A DNA stretch of 49,066 bases from Aneurinibacillus thermoaerophilus. GTDB lineage: Bacteria > Bacillota > Bacilli > Aneurinibacillales > Aneurinibacillaceae. The stretch lies in NCBI RefSeq assembly GCF_900099925.1, contig NZ_FNDE01000028.1, forward strand, positions 1 through 49,066. The letters are read 5' to 3'. Below are positions 8,832 to 19,001 of this stretch, piece after piece. The first letter of the stretch is position 1, and the number at the start of each line of letters is the position of its first letter. A program made the position numbers and the translations under genes. Below the pieces are notes generated by a model, which had not been told where the DNA came from, did no database searches, and worked only from the letters and a program-made list of their open reading frames with translations.

Positions 8832-8886
8832 TTGCATTTTTTTTAAAATGTCATTATAATTAAAGTCAAAGAAAGTCAAAGTCAAA
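8832..8886 (+). promoter_or_regulatory. SigA promoter with CtsR operator (ctsR-mcsA-mcsB-clpC)
   Basis: TTGCAT (8832-8837) and TATAAT (8855-8860) with a 17-bp spacer form a strong promoter. The CtsR heptads AGTCAAA (8864-8870) and AGTCAAA (8874-8880) are spaced by GAA, a full match to the tandem CtsR consensus. A third partial heptad GTCAAA (8881-8886) abuts them. The operator covers the start-site region, explaining repression by CtsR. Confidence 0.93.
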
Positions 8887-8922
8887 TCGAAGAAAAAGCG
8901 AACCGGTGAAGGAGGTGTGTAC

Positions 8923-9381
8923 ATGAGGAACATATCGGACATCATTGAGCAGCATTTGAAAAAAATATTGCAGCAAAGCAATGGTGCGATTGAAATTCAA
9001 CGCAGCGAATTAGCTGATAAGTTCCAATGTGTGCCTTCCCAGATTAATTACGTAATCAGCACCCGGTTTACAGTAGAGAAAGGATATATTGTGGAAAGTA
9101 AGCGGGGTGGTGGCGGCTATATCCGCATCCGGAAAGTTGAATTTATTGATAATCAGCGCTTTTACAATGTGCTAATGGAAACGATCGGAGAGAGTATAAC
9201 CGCTACTGCCTGCGAAAATATTATTGAACGGTTACGGGAAGAACGTATCATTTTACCAAAAGAAATGCAGATGATGAAAGCGGCGACCGGAAAAGTCCTG
9301 TCGGCTGTCCCGGTTCCGCTCCGGGATCGTCTTCGCGCGGAGATTCTCCGGGCGATGCTGACCACGATTTTTATTTATTAG
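8923..9381 (+). CDS. ctsR: CtsR, heat-shock gene repressor
   Basis: A 152-residue class III stress repressor. The N-terminal winged helix-turn-helix covers about residues 1-70 and includes the glycine-rich wing RGGGGYIRI, known in Bacillus as the intrinsic temperature sensor. The C-terminal dimer domain covers 75-152. ATG at 8923 follows AAGGAGGTG at optimal spacing; GTG at 8917 overlaps the SD. It is first gene of the operon it represses and is inactivated under stress in concert with McsA/McsB/ClpC. Confidence 0.96.
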   Translation: MRNISDIIEQHLKKILQQSNGAIEIQRSELADKFQCVPSQINYVISTRFTVEKGYIVESKRGGGGYIRIRKVEFIDNQRFYNVLMETIGESITATACENIIERLREERIILPKEMQMMKAATGKVLSAVPVPLRDRLRAEILRAMLTTIFIY

Positions 9382-9417
9382 CTTATAGAAATATGTGTAC
9401 TCGGGAGGGAAGCGGAT

Positions 9418-9939
9418 ATGATTTGCCAGGAATGTCAACAGCGTCCGGCAACGCTGCATTTCACCAAAATTGTTAACGGAGAAAAGACAGAATTTCATAT
9501 TTGCGAAGTATGCGCGCAAGAAAAAGGGGATATGTTCCCTGGTGGTATAAACAACTTTTCGATTCATCATCTGTTATCCGGATTATTAAACAACGCCGAA
9601 CCTGGTGTTAATGCGTTTAAGGTACAACAGGAAGCGCCACTACGTTGTGAGAAGTGCGGGTTAACATATGCTCAATTCAGCAAAAGCGGAAGATTCGGTT
9701 GTAGCAATTGTTATAAAGCGTTCGAAGAAAAGCTTGACCCGCTTTTCCGCCGCGTGCACGGCAATACACATCATAGCGGCAAGGTACCTGAACGCTCGGG
9801 AGGAGCGATCAAATTAAAGAAAGAAGTGGACCGACTTAAGGAAGAGCTACGGAAGCGTATTGAGCGCGAGGAGTTTGAGGAAGCGGCAAAGCTGAGGGAT
9901 CGGATTCGTGAACTAGAGCAACAAATCGCAGGTTTGTAG
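9418..9939 (+). CDS. mcsA: McsA, zinc-binding activator of McsB
   Basis: A 173-residue adaptor. Four CxxC pairs are visible: CQEC at residue 3, CEVC near 29, CEKC near 76 and CSNC near 93. A C-terminal UVR/coiled-coil region covers about 135-173. McsA activates the arginine kinase McsB and helps target CtsR to ClpCP. GGGAGGG lies upstream of ATG 9418. It sits 12 bp before mcsB in the CtsR operon. Confidence 0.95.
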   Translation: MICQECQQRPATLHFTKIVNGEKTEFHICEVCAQEKGDMFPGGINNFSIHHLLSGLLNNAEPGVNAFKVQQEAPLRCEKCGLTYAQFSKSGRFGCSNCYKAFEEKLDPLFRRVHGNTHHSGKVPERSGGAIKLKKEVDRLKEELRKRIEREEFEEAAKLRDRIRELEQQIAGL

Positions 9940-9951
9940 GAGGGAAAACAT

Positions 9952-11019
9952 ATGTCTTTCCAGAAGTTTATAACCAATGCGGTAAGTGAATGGATGAATG
10001 GCGACGGCCAGGATGCCGATATTGTCATCAGCAGCCGGGTACGATTGGCCCGGAATTTACAAGACCAGCCATTTCCTATGCTGGCCACAGATTCGCAGCT
10101 GGAGCAGGTTCTGGGAAGAGTGGAGCAGGCCATGCAGGATGAGGCGTTTAAACAACAAGAAAACTTTGAAATGATACGGATGGACACTTTGACTCCGTTA
10201 CAGAAGCGCGTGCTGATGGAGAAGCATCTTATTAGTCCAAACTTGCTTTCCGAATCGCGCAAAGGCGCTGTTATTCTTAGTGAAAACGAAGCCATTAGCA
10301 TTATGGTCAATGAAGAAGACCATTTGCGTATCCAGTGCCTGTTTTCTGGACTTCAGTTAAGAGAAGCATGGAAAGTGGCGGATAGGGTGGATGATATTTT
10401 TGAAAAGTATCTGGACTTTGCTTTTGACGAACGGCGGGGTTTTCTCACCAGTTGTCCGACCAATGTCGGAACCGGCATTCGCGCTTCAGTCATGATGCAT
10501 TTGCCGGCCCTTGTGCTAACCCAGCAAATTAACCGCATTTTGTCCGCAATTACACAGGTAGGGTTAGTAGTAAGAGGGCTATATGGCGAAGGCAGCGAAG
10601 CTGTAGGAAATCTATTCCAGATTTCCAATCAAATTACGCTTGGGCAATCTGAGGAGGAAATCATCGAGAATCTTATCAGTGTCGCGCGGCAGATTATCGA
10701 TCAGGAACGCGCAGCGCGCGAATATTTAATGCAGAATCGCAGACTGCAACTAGAGGATCGCTTGTGCCGTTCATATGGCATTCTGACCAATGCGCGCACT
10801 ATTGAGTCAAAGGAAGCCGCAGAACGGCTTTCCGACGTAAGACTCGGCATTGATTTGGACATTATTAGAAATGTGCCGCTAAGCGTCATGAATGAATTGA
10901 TGGTTATGACACAACCGGGATTTTTGCAGCAATATGCAGGCCAGCAGTTGACGCCTGATTCCCGTGATGAACGCCGGGCGCGTCTAATCCGGGAGCGGTT
11001 AAAGTCAGCGATGGAATAA
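9952..11019 (+). CDS. mcsB: McsB, protein-arginine kinase
   Basis: A 355-residue phosphagen-kinase-like enzyme that phosphorylates arginines on proteins and so marks them for ClpCP. Visible elements are the N-terminal ISSRVRLARNL nucleotide-binding motif, NEEDHLRIQC near residue 120, TSCPTNVGTGIRAS near 165 and GLYGEGSEA near 206. The C-terminal RDERRA near 340 matches the RDxxRA phosphoarginine pocket used for allosteric activation. It lacks the N-terminal substrate domain of creatine/arginine kinases, as normal for McsB. Confidence 0.97.
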   Translation: MSFQKFITNAVSEWMNGDGQDADIVISSRVRLARNLQDQPFPMLATDSQLEQVLGRVEQAMQDEAFKQQENFEMIRMDTLTPLQKRVLMEKHLISPNLLSESRKGAVILSENEAISIMVNEEDHLRIQCLFSGLQLREAWKVADRVDDIFEKYLDFAFDERRGFLTSCPTNVGTGIRASVMMHLPALVLTQQINRILSAITQVGLVVRGLYGEGSEAVGNLFQISNQITLGQSEEEIIENLISVARQIIDQERAAREYLMQNRRLQLEDRLCRSYGILTNARTIESKEAAERLSDVRLGIDLDIIRNVPLSVMNELMVMTQPGFLQQYAGQQLTPDSRDERRARLIRERLKSAME

Positions 11020-11061
11020 GCAGTAAAGAATAATTATACTTCATTCGGAGGTGTTTGTTTT

Positions 11062-13506
11062 ATGATGTTTGGTCGTTTTACGGAAAGAGCGCAGAAAGTT
11101 TTGGCGCTTGCCCAGGAAGAAGCGGTTCGTCTAGGTCATAAAAATATCGGAACTGAACATATTCTTCTTGGCCTAATCCGTGAAGGGGACGGTATTGCGG
11201 CGAAAGCCCTGCAAGCGTTGGGGCTTGGCCTTGATAAAATCCAGGGTGAAGTTGAAGCTCTTATCGGTCGCGGCGGCGAACAGCCGACCAATATCAATTA
11301 TACGCCGCGCGCCAAAAAAGTTATTGAGCTTTCAATGGATGAAGCAAGAAAATTAGGTCATACGTACGTTGGTACGGAGCATATCCTGCTCGGCTTAATC
11401 CGTGAAGGCGAAGGTGTGGCAGCGCGCGTGCTTAACAATTTAGGCGTAAGCTTGAACAAAGCGCGCCAGCAAGTGCTTCAATTGCTGGGTAGCAGTGAAG
11501 CGATGTCTTCGCACCAGCAAAACTCAAGCAGTGCGGCAGTCAATACGCCTACGCTCGATAGTTTGGCACGCGACCTAACGGCGGTGGCGCGCGAAGGCGG
11601 CCTGGATCCTGTTATCGGACGCTCTAAGGAAATTGAGCGTGTCATTCAAGTGCTTAGTCGCCGTACGAAGAACAACCCGGTTCTTATCGGGGAGCCGGGC
11701 GTTGGTAAAACTGCAGTTGTGGAAGGATTGGCCCAGCGTATCGTGAGCAACGAGATTCCGGAGACCCTTCGCAATAAGCGTGTGATGACGCTTGATATGG
11801 GGACGGTTGTTGCTGGCACGAAATATCGGGGTGAATTCGAAGACCGTCTAAAGAAAATTATGGATGAGATTCGTCAGGCAGGCAATATTATTTTATTTAT
11901 TGATGAGCTACACACCCTTATTGGTGCAGGCGGCGCGGAAGGCGCAATTGATGCTTCCAATATTCTGAAACCGTCTTTGGCTCGCGGTGAGTTGCAGTGC
12001 ATCGGTGCGACAACATTGGATGAGTACCGCAAGTATATTGAAAAAGACGCGGCTTTGGAACGTCGTTTCCAGCCGATTCAGGTAGACGAGCCAACACCAG
12101 AAGAAGCGGTGCAAATTCTGTTTGGTCTGCGTGACCGTTACGAAGCGCACCACCGTGTTAAGATTACAGATGAAGCGATTCGCCAGGCTGTATATTTATC
12201 TGACCGCTACATTTCCGACCGCTTCCTGCCGGATAAAGCGATTGACTTGATTGATGAAGCGGCATCGAAAGTACGTTTGCAATCATACACAATTCCACCG
12301 AACTTGAAGGAGCTTGAGCAGAAGCTTGAGGAAGTTCGCAAAGAGAAAGACGCGGCTGTGCAAAGTCAGGAGTTCGAAAAAGCGGCTTCCATGCGTGACA
12401 AAGAGCAGAAGCTACGTGAAGAGCTTGAGAGAACGAAGAACGAATGGCAGGAAAAACAAGGTCAAACTGACTCTGAAGTGACTCCGGAAGATATTGCAGC
12501 TGTTGTAGCAAGCTGGACCGGCATTCCGGTTGTGAAATTGAAAGAAGAAGAAACCGAACGCTTGTTGAAAATGGAAGAAATTTTGCATAAGCGTGTAATT
12601 GGTCAGGAGGAAGCGGTAAAATCCATTTCCCGGGCTGTACGCCGAGCACGTGCCGGATTGAAAGATCCGAAACGCCCAATTGGTTCCTTCATTTTCCTGG
12701 GACCAACAGGTGTCGGCAAAACTGAGTTGGCTCGTGCTCTTGCAGAAGCGTTGTTCGGTGACGAAGATGCGATGATTCGCATCGACATGTCCGAATATAT
12801 GGAGAAACATTCTACTTCTCGTCTGGTTGGAGCGCCTCCGGGATATGTCGGATTTGACGAAGGGGGGCAGCTAACCGAAAAAGTGCGCCGTAAACCGTAC
12901 TCTGTGGTGCTGTTGGACGAGATTGAAAAAGCACATCCTGAAGTATTCAATATTCTACTACAAGTGCTTGAAGATGGTCGTTTAACTGACTCCAAAGGGC
13001 GAACAGTAGACTTCCGCAATACGGTTATTATCATGACTTCCAATGTTGGGGCCGATTTGATTAAGAAAAACACAACGCTTGGCTTTACAACGCCGGACAG
13101 CACAAAACATTATGAAAACATGAAAGACCGGGTACTTGCGGAATTGAAACGCAATTTCCGTCCGGAATTCCTAAATCGGATTGACGAATTGATTGTATTC
13201 CATTCTTTGGAAGAAACGCATATTGCGGAAATTGTTCTACTTATGACGGAACAGCTGCGTAAACGCCTGAACGAACAGGATATTGACTTTGTCCTCACTG
13301 AGGAAGCGAAGAAATTCCTAGCAAAAGAAGGATACGATCCGGCGTTTGGTGCTCGTCCGCTGCGCCGCGCGATTCAGCGTCACATCGAAGACCGCCTGTC
13401 GGAAGAGTTGCTAACTGGAAATATTAAGAAAGGCGACACTGTAAAAATTGATGTGGTAAATGGCGAATTAATGGTGGAAAAAGCGAGCGAGTCTGTCTCT
13501 AAGTAA
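11062..13506 (+). CDS. clpC: ClpC, AAA+ unfoldase of the ClpCP protease
   Basis: An 814-residue Hsp100 protein. Two N-terminal Clp repeats (about 1-150, each with [14 protein letters not shown]-like text) bind adaptors. AAA-1 has Walker A GEPGVGKT near 210. The UVR/M-domain coiled coil is near 415-455. AAA-2 has Walker A GPTGVGKT near 547 and ends in a D2 small domain. ATG at 11062 follows CGGAGGTG; an ATG one codon later is also possible. It is last of the CtsR operon and unfolds arginine-phosphorylated proteins for ClpP, which is not in this window. Confidence 0.98.
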   Translation: MMFGRFTERAQKVLALAQEEAVRLGHKNIGTEHILLGLIREGDGIAAKALQALGLGLDKIQGEVEALIGRGGEQPTNINYTPRAKKVIELSMDEARKLGHTYVGTEHILLGLIREGEGVAARVLNNLGVSLNKARQQVLQLLGSSEAMSSHQQNSSSAAVNTPTLDSLARDLTAVAREGGLDPVIGRSKEIERVIQVLSRRTKNNPVLIGEPGVGKTAVVEGLAQRIVSNEIPETLRNKRVMTLDMGTVVAGTKYRGEFEDRLKKIMDEIRQAGNIILFIDELHTLIGAGGAEGAIDASNILKPSLARGELQCIGATTLDEYRKYIEKDAALERRFQPIQVDEPTPEEAVQILFGLRDRYEAHHRVKITDEAIRQAVYLSDRYISDRFLPDKAIDLIDEAASKVRLQSYTIPPNLKELEQKLEEVRKEKDAAVQSQEFEKAASMRDKEQKLREELERTKNEWQEKQGQTDSEVTPEDIAAVVASWTGIPVVKLKEEETERLLKMEEILHKRVIGQEEAVKSISRAVRRARAGLKDPKRPIGSFIFLGPTGVGKTELARALAEALFGDEDAMIRIDMSEYMEKHSTSRLVGAPPGYVGFDEGGQLTEKVRRKPYSVVLLDEIEKAHPEVFNILLQVLEDGRLTDSKGRTVDFRNTVIIMTSNVGADLIKKNTTLGFTTPDSTKHYENMKDRVLAELKRNFRPEFLNRIDELIVFHSLEETHIAEIVLLMTEQLRKRLNEQDIDFVLTEEAKKFLAKEGYDPAFGARPLRRAIQRHIEDRLSEELLTGNIKKGDTVKIDVVNGELMVEKASESVSK

Positions 13507-13545
13507 AGAGACGACGCGTAAAACGCGAACGATAAAATACAGAAG

Positions 13546-13591
13546 AGGCTCTCCTTGAGAAAGTATGCTTTGCTCAGGAGAGTCTTTTTAT
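13546..13591 (+). terminator. Terminator after clpC
   Basis: A ~13-bp stem with one bulge and one G-U pair (13546-13559 with 13573-13585), followed by TTTTT. Intrinsic terminator of the ctsR operon. Confidence 0.85.
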
Positions 13592-13637
13592 GTGAATAGG
13601 AAAGTGTATGGCTAAGCTTGTTAGCTTGCGTTAAGGC

Positions 13638-13667
13638 TTGGCACTAGCTGAGTTTTCTTTATAGAAT
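13638..13667 (+). promoter_or_regulatory. Candidate promoter of radA-disA
   Basis: TTGGCA (13638-13643) with TATAGA (13660) or TAGAAT (13662) at 16 or 18 bp spacing. It lies between the clpC terminator and radA. Confidence 0.5.
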
Positions 13668-13746
13668 AATGGTTAGGAAATGCTCAACAAAGCAGGAGTT
13701 TGACATATATAGCAAGAAAATATTGAAGAAAGAAGAGAAGAGAAGT

Positions 13747-15120
13747 ATGGCAAAATACAAAACGAAATATGTATGTCAAGAGTGTGGTTATGAATCCCTG
13801 AAATGGATGGGCAAATGCCCAGGTTGCGGGAAATGGAATACAATGGTAGAAGAATTGGAAGAAAAAACGAAACCTGGCGAACCAGCACGCCGTGGTGTAT
13901 CAATAGGAACAAGTCGACTTGTGCCCATTACAACCATTGTAGGAGAAGATGAACCGCGCCTGGCAACGAATATTAGTGAGTTAAACCGTGTGTTGGGCGG
14001 GGGCGTGGTACCGGGTTCGCTCGTGCTTGTGGGTGGCGATCCTGGAATTGGAAAATCAACGCTTTTGCTTCAGGCTTCACAGGAATTGGCAAACAACAAC
14101 CATAAAGTATTGTATATTTCTGGTGAAGAATCGGCGAAACAGATTAAGCTGCGCGCCGAACGACTGGGCGCGGACAGTCCGAATTTATATGTTCTCGCCG
14201 AGACGGATTTGTTTTTACTGGAGCAGCAAATTTCTCAACTTATGCCTGCTGTCGTCATTTTGGATTCAATCCAGACCATTTTCCATCCGGATATTACGTC
14301 GGCTCCTGGAAGCGTTGCCCAGGTAAGGGAGTGCACAGCTCATTTGATGAGGCTGGCGAAGACGAAAGATATTGCAATTTTGATTGTCGGACACGTTACG
14401 AAGCAGGGAGCGATCGCTGGTCCCCGTTTGCTTGAACATATGGTGGATTCTGTACTTTATTTTGAAGGGGAACGGCATAATACGTACCGAATCCTCCGTG
14501 CGGTTAAGAACCGCTTTGGTTCTACGAATGAGATTGGGATTTTTGAAATGGGAGAGAATGGATTAAAAGAAGTGATAAATCCTTCTGAGATGTTTCTATC
14601 TGAGCGATCGCTAGGTGTGGCCGGGTCTACAGTTGTCGCCAGTATGGAAGGAACCCGTCCCGTATTGGTGGAACTACAGGCACTTGTTACGCCGACCGGT
14701 TTCGCTACGCCGCGAAGGATGGCCACCGGAGTCGACCATAATCGAATTGCTATGATTATGGCGGTGCTGGAGAAACGTGTCGGATTGCTTTTGCAGAATC
14801 AGGACGCATACGTGAATGTGGCGGGAGGCGTCCGTCTGGATGAACCGGCGATTGATCTTGCAGTAGCGGTAAGTATCGCTTCCAGTTTTCGTGATAGACA
14901 AACCCAACCTTATGATGTAGTAATCGGAGAGGTGGGACTAACCGGGGAAGTTCGTGGAGTTTCCCGTATTGAGCAGCGCGTCAGGGAGGCGCAAAAATTA
15001 GGATTTAAGCGTGTAATTATTCCCGCTAAGAATGTCATGGGCTGGGAGCATCCGAGCGGAATTGAAATTATTGGGGTGCAGACCGTGGCCGAAGCGTTGC
15101 GGGAGGCGTTGGGAGGATAA
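13747..15120 (+). CDS. radA: RadA, DNA repair ATPase
   Basis: A 457-residue RecA-like branch-migration protein. The N-terminal C4 zinc finger uses C10, C13, C24 and C27. Walker [11 protein letters not shown] is near 96-105, the RadA-specific KNRFG motif near 254, and a Lon-protease-like C-terminal domain with [17 protein letters not shown] follows. ATG at 13747 is chosen although its SD (GAAGAGAAG) is weak, because it gives the conserved [14 protein letters not shown] start; a frame open from 13669 adds a non-conserved extension. It sits two bases before disA. Confidence 0.95.
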   Translation: MAKYKTKYVCQECGYESLKWMGKCPGCGKWNTMVEELEEKTKPGEPARRGVSIGTSRLVPITTIVGEDEPRLATNISELNRVLGGGVVPGSLVLVGGDPGIGKSTLLLQASQELANNNHKVLYISGEESAKQIKLRAERLGADSPNLYVLAETDLFLLEQQISQLMPAVVILDSIQTIFHPDITSAPGSVAQVRECTAHLMRLAKTKDIAILIVGHVTKQGAIAGPRLLEHMVDSVLYFEGERHNTYRILRAVKNRFGSTNEIGIFEMGENGLKEVINPSEMFLSERSLGVAGSTVVASMEGTRPVLVELQALVTPTGFATPRRMATGVDHNRIAMIMAVLEKRVGLLLQNQDAYVNVAGGVRLDEPAIDLAVAVSIASSFRDRQTQPYDVVIGEVGLTGEVRGVSRIEQRVREAQKLGFKRVIIPAKNVMGWEHPSGIEIIGVQTVAEALREALGG

Positions 15121-15122
15121 TA

Positions 15123-16202
15123 ATGGCAACAGACAACAAGCGTGAACAATTTATTAGTGATGTACTTTGCTTTGTATCGCCGGGCACGCCCCTTCGTGAA
15201 GGACTAGAAAATGTTCTCCGAGCCAAAACAGGCGCGTTGATTGTTATTGGAAATACCCCGGCGGTACAGACAATCGTTGACGGAGGATTTTCTATCAACT
15301 GTGATTTAACTCCAGCTAATCTGTATGAACTTGCCAAGATGGATGGGGCTATTATTTTAAGCGAGGACGCGAAAAGAATTTTATATGCTAATACGCAGTT
15401 AATTCCTGACTCTTCGATTCCATCTATGGAAACAGGAATCCGGCATCGGACGGCGGAGCGGGTGGCGCGGCAAACCGGACAGCTTGTAATTTCTATTTCA
15501 CAACGACGTAACGTGATCACGTTGTACCGCGGGCCGTATCGTTATTCGCTCAAAGATATTGGAGTCATTTTGACCAAGGCGAACCAGGCTATTCAAACGC
15601 TGGAAAAATATAAATCTGTGCTCGATCAGGCATTGACCAACTTGGGTGCCCTCGAATTCGAAGAACTTGTAACACTCCATGAAGTGGCGCTTGTTGTACA
15701 GAGAATCGAGATGGTACTGCGCATTAAATCGGAGATTATTAAATATATTAATGAACTGGGGACTGAGGGACGCCTTATCAGTATGCAAATGGAAGAGCTT
15801 GTATCTAACATCGAGGATGATGCCTATTTGTTAATTAAAGACTATTGCCGTCTTGGAGATGATGTTGATCCAGAAGATGTACTGATGCAATTGCACAAGC
15901 TATCCGGTGATGAATTGCTTGAACCGGTAAACATTCTCAAGATTCTCGGATACACCCCGAGTGCGAATTTGAGTGATGAGCCAGTTTTTCCGCGCGGCTA
16001 TCGGATTTTAAGCAAAATTCCTCGCCTGCCGGCTTCTATTGTAAATAATTTGATTGAGGAGTTTTCTAGTTTGCCGCGGGTTATGATGGCAACGATTGAG
16101 GAATTAGACGATGTGGAAGGAATCGGTGAAGTGCGCGCCCGTGCAATTAAAGAAGGATTAAAACGGATACAGGAACAAGTGTTTATTGACAGACATATTT
16201 GA
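15123..16202 (+). CDS. disA: DisA, DNA-integrity scanning diadenylate cyclase
   Basis: A 359-residue enzyme that makes cyclic di-AMP and pauses on branched DNA. The DAC domain shows DGA (D74-A76) and RHRT (R107-T110), both needed for catalysis. A helical spine and a C-terminal HhH DNA-binding domain ([18 protein letters not shown]) follow. It starts 2 bp after radA; RadA is known to interact with and restrain DisA, so the pairing is functional. Confidence 0.97.
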   Translation: MATDNKREQFISDVLCFVSPGTPLREGLENVLRAKTGALIVIGNTPAVQTIVDGGFSINCDLTPANLYELAKMDGAIILSEDAKRILYANTQLIPDSSIPSMETGIRHRTAERVARQTGQLVISISQRRNVITLYRGPYRYSLKDIGVILTKANQAIQTLEKYKSVLDQALTNLGALEFEELVTLHEVALVVQRIEMVLRIKSEIIKYINELGTEGRLISMQMEELVSNIEDDAYLLIKDYCRLGDDVDPEDVLMQLHKLSGDELLEPVNILKILGYTPSANLSDEPVFPRGYRILSKIPRLPASIVNNLIEEFSSLPRVMMATIEELDDVEGIGEVRARAIKEGLKRIQEQVFIDRHI

Positions 16203-16229
16203 TTCGGAATAAAATAAAATAATTGTTTG

Positions 16230-16302
16230 AGGCCTGTCTTTGAATTTTCCAGATACAGACAGGTTTCAAATAAGAGGCGACTGTTTCAAGAGATAGAAAC
16301 AG
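16230..16302 (+). other. Two hairpins between disA and pssA
   Basis: GCCTGTCT (near 16232) pairs with AGACAGGT (near 16256), followed by only a short T run. A second stem CTGTTTC / GAAACAG lies at 16281-16302, directly before the pssA SD. They may be a weak terminator and a translational element; neither is a strong call. Confidence 0.4.
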
Positions 16303-16326
16303 TACCAGGGAGGTAAAAAGTCTAGA

Positions 16327-17055
16327 ATGATAGCGAGGACGATACCGAATCTGTTTACAGTAGGCAACTTGTTTCTGGGAATTATTGCAATGCTGCTAGC
16401 TTTCCGTGGGGAACCGACTGATTTGAGCTACGCGGCTATCATGGTTATTATCGGTATGGTATTTGATGGTTTGGATGGTCGTCTTGCTCGTATGCTAAAC
16501 GCGCAGAGCGATTTTGGCAAAGAGTTAGATTCTCTTTCCGATATCGTGACATTTGGAGTGGCACCGGCTTTAATTATGTATGTCGTTGTGCTTGGTGATA
16601 TGGGATGGACTGGGATTTTGCTGACTGGACTGTTTCCAATTTGTGGAGCTCTTCGTCTAGCGCGTTTTAATTCCTCTACGAGCGGCAATACGGGATATTT
16701 TGTAGGATTACCCATTACGGCGGCAGGTGGCGTATTGGCAACGTTGGCTTTGTATCACAACGCTTTTCCGCCGATTTATCTTGTACTAAGTATGTTAGGA
16801 CTTTCTTATCTTATGATAAGCAACATTAAGTATCCCAACTTTAAAAAGGTAGGGATTCCGCGTTCGGCCTACTGGGTCACCCCTCTTGTTGTCCTGATTG
16901 CTGCGATCATGGCCGTGCGTTTTCCAGCACAGTTTCCGATGGTTGTATTTATCCCGCTTGTATTTTATGCGCTTTATGGTGTGAAGAAAAACGTTAAACG
17001 TATGCGAAGAAAACGCAGGCGTGAGAATACGGAAGAAGAAATTATTAATTTGTAG
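16327..17055 (+). CDS. pssA: CDP-diacylglycerol-serine O-phosphatidyltransferase
   Basis: A 242-residue membrane enzyme that joins CDP-diacylglycerol and serine to make phosphatidylserine. The CDP-alcohol phosphatidyltransferase motif is complete: D47, G48, D50, G51, A54, R55, G64, D68, D72. About six to eight membrane spans and a very basic C-terminus follow. AGGGAGGT lies 12 bases before ATG 16327, a rather long spacing, with no alternative in-frame start upstream. It lies alone between hairpins. Confidence 0.9.
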   Translation: MIARTIPNLFTVGNLFLGIIAMLLAFRGEPTDLSYAAIMVIIGMVFDGLDGRLARMLNAQSDFGKELDSLSDIVTFGVAPALIMYVVVLGDMGWTGILLTGLFPICGALRLARFNSSTSGNTGYFVGLPITAAGGVLATLALYHNAFPPIYLVLSMLGLSYLMISNIKYPNFKKVGIPRSAYWVTPLVVLIAAIMAVRFPAQFPMVVFIPLVFYALYGVKKNVKRMRRKRRRENTEEEIINL

Positions 17056-17056
17056 A

Positions 17057-17086
17057 AAGACCGGATGCTTGTCCGGTCTTTTTTTG
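17057..17086 (+). terminator. Terminator after pssA
   Basis: AAGACCGGA (17057-17065) pairs perfectly with TCCGGTCTT (17072-17080), loop TGCTTG, followed by six T. Confidence 0.93.
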
Positions 17087-17113
17087 GTTGCAAATTTTTA
17101 ATATAAAATTAAT

Positions 17114-17200
17114 TTGACATATTTATTGACATGATTATATTATATATGATATGATTATAAATTTTAAAATGTTGACAAAAAATGGGCGTTATGATATATT
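17114..17200 (+). promoter_or_regulatory. Tandem promoters of the CarD-family gene
   Basis: The best promoter is TTGACA (17172-17177), 17 bp, TATATT (17195-17200). Two more consensus -35 hexamers TTGACA lie at 17114 and 17126; the latter has TATGAT at 17150 with an 18-bp spacer. The region is very AT-rich. The 17172 promoter would start transcription near 17207, which excludes a start codon at 17151. Confidence 0.75.
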
Positions 17201-17231
17201 AGAAATGGATACTCTGTTGGGGGTGGGGTTG

Positions 17232-17711
17232 TTGTTTCGAATCGGAGATAAGATTGTTTACCCTATGCATGGCGCAGGTATTATTGAGGCCATTGAGGAG
17301 AAGGAAATCCTTGGTGAGAAACAGCAGTACTATATTATGAAGATGCCCGTCGGCAATATGCAGATCATGATCCCGATGGAGAAAGTGAAGAACCTTGGTA
17401 TTCGCGAAGTCGTGGATGTTCAGGCTCTTGAGCGTGTCATGGAAATTTTGCGACACGGCGAGCTTGACACGTCCATGAGTTGGAATCGCAGATACCGTAA
17501 GAATATGGAAAAAATGCGTACAGGTGATATTTATGAGGTAGCGGATGTTGTCCGTGAACTGATGCGCAGGGAGAAAGAAAAAGGGCTGTCGACGGGAGAG
17601 CGAAAAATGCTGGACAATGCCCGACAGATATTGTTAAGCGAGCTTGTGCTTGTTAAAAATATTAATGAAGAGCAGGCAACAGATCTGCTTGAGCGTGTTG
17701 TCAATAGTTAG
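17232..17711 (+). CDS. CarD/CdnL-family transcription factor
   Basis: A 159-residue RNA polymerase-interacting protein. The N-terminal CarD/RID Tudor-like domain (FRIGDKIVYPMHGAG) is followed by a helical DNA-contacting C-terminal domain with the conserved basic region SWNRRYRKNMEKM. TTG at 17232 is chosen because the family begins at this FRIGD motif, a G-rich SD (GGGGTGGGG) lies just upstream, and the promoter excludes earlier starts. CarD proteins tune open-complex stability at rRNA and other promoters. TTG 17229 cannot be excluded. Confidence 0.9.
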   Translation: MFRIGDKIVYPMHGAGIIEAIEEKEILGEKQQYYIMKMPVGNMQIMIPMEKVKNLGIREVVDVQALERVMEILRHGELDTSMSWNRRYRKNMEKMRTGDIYEVADVVRELMRREKEKGLSTGERKMLDNARQILLSELVLVKNINEEQATDLLERVVNS

Positions 17712-17713
17712 AG

Positions 17714-17750
17714 GGGAAAGCTTCTCTACGAGAAGCTTTTCCTTTTTTTC
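17714..17750 (+). terminator. Terminator after the CarD gene
   Basis: GGAAAGCTTCTC pairs with GAGAAGCTTTTCC across a TACGA loop (about 17714-17742), followed by seven T. Confidence 0.9.
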
Positions 17751-17895
17751 CTGTAACTTTTGTCGTTATTTCCTCGTAAGAAAGAGTAAAAGAAAAAAAT
17801 AAAATCCATATTTATACAGTTTTTGTTTTTTCATCGTTTTTTATTCGGTAGATATGACTATAATGGAATATGAATCATTTTGAGGAGGTGAAGGT

Positions 17896-18990
17896 ATGGT
17901 TAGACGAATCATTCAACTGTTTTTTCTCTTGGTCGGTGCGGGATTGGGCTATCAATTCGGTTCTGATTTGTTCGGGCTTTTGAGTTCGCTCATCCATATT
18001 GGTACAATCCCCGGCGTGGAGTATATCAGTGCGGTACTCGGGGCTATGCTCTTCTTCTTGATTACTTCTTGGCCGACAGAGTACATTGTAAAGATTATCA
18101 AACGCAGTGAAGAAACACTGATTAAGCTACCGATTACGGATGTTTTGTTTGGAGCCATGGGGCTTATCATTGGACTTATTGTGGCTTTTTTACTTTTTCT
18201 TCCCATTAATAGCATTCCTATCCCAATTGTGGCGAGATTGCTTCCGTTGCTTATTTCTGTACTATGCGGATACATTGGTTTTCAGGTAGGGTTGCGAAAA
18301 CGTGATGAAATTATGTCCGTATTTTCGATTGGTCGTTTTAAAGGTGAGAAAAAGAAGGAAGAAAAACAAGAGCCGAACCAGACCGAATATAAAATTTTGG
18401 ATACAAGCGTAATTATTGACGGACGGATTGCAGATATTTGTAAAACAGGATTTCTTGAAGGGGCGCTTGTGATTCCTGAATTCGTGCTAGAAGAGCTACA
18501 GCATATTGCAGACTCATCTGACACGCTTAAGCGCAACAGAGGGCGACGTGGTCTTGACATCTTGAACAAAATTCAAAAAGAATTAAAAGTAAAGGTTATT
18601 ATCACAGATCAAGATTTCGAGGAAATTAGCGAAGTTGACAGCAAGCTGGTTAAGCTTGCTAAAGTGATGAAAGGAAAGGTCGTGACAAACGACTTTAATC
18701 TAAATAAGGTATGTGAGCTTCAGGGTGTATCTGTGTTGAATATTAACGATTTGGCCAATGCGGTAAAACCGGTAGTGTTGCCGGGTGAGGAACTGCATGT
18801 GCAGGTTATTAAGGACGGAAAAGAGAATGGCCAAGGTGTCGCGTACTTGGATGATGGAACGATGATCGTTGTCGAAGGCGGGCGGGATTATATCGGTTCG
18901 TTTGTTGACGTGATTGTAACTAGCGTTTTGCAGACGTCGGCTGGCCGCATGATTTTCGCGAAGCCGAAATTAATGGAAAAAGCGCTGTAA
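17896..18990 (+). CDS. yacL: YacL-type membrane PIN-TRAM protein
   Basis: A 364-residue protein. Four N-terminal membrane segments (about 5-135) are followed by a basic linker and a PIN nuclease-like domain near 165-290 starting [14 protein letters not shown], with acidic residues expected at the metal site. A TRAM RNA-binding domain covers about 295-350. ATG at 17896 follows GAGGAGGTGAAGG. TATAAT at 17859 is a likely -10, with a poor -35. Its RNA substrate is not known to me. It precedes ispD by 11 bp and probably shares its transcript. Confidence 0.92.
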   Translation: MVRRIIQLFFLLVGAGLGYQFGSDLFGLLSSLIHIGTIPGVEYISAVLGAMLFFLITSWPTEYIVKIIKRSEETLIKLPITDVLFGAMGLIIGLIVAFLLFLPINSIPIPIVARLLPLLISVLCGYIGFQVGLRKRDEIMSVFSIGRFKGEKKKEEKQEPNQTEYKILDTSVIIDGRIADICKTGFLEGALVIPEFVLEELQHIADSSDTLKRNRGRRGLDILNKIQKELKVKVIITDQDFEEISEVDSKLVKLAKVMKGKVVTNDFNLNKVCELQGVSVLNINDLANAVKPVVLPGEELHVQVIKDGKENGQGVAYLDDGTMIVVEGGRDYIGSFVDVIVTSVLQTSAGRMIFAKPKLMEKAL

Positions 18991-19001
18991 GAAATGAGTG
19001 G

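Noticed and set aside
13669-13746. Extended N-terminus for RadA
   Set aside because: The family starts at the zinc finger ([14 protein letters not shown]), and the extension overlaps the promoter region.
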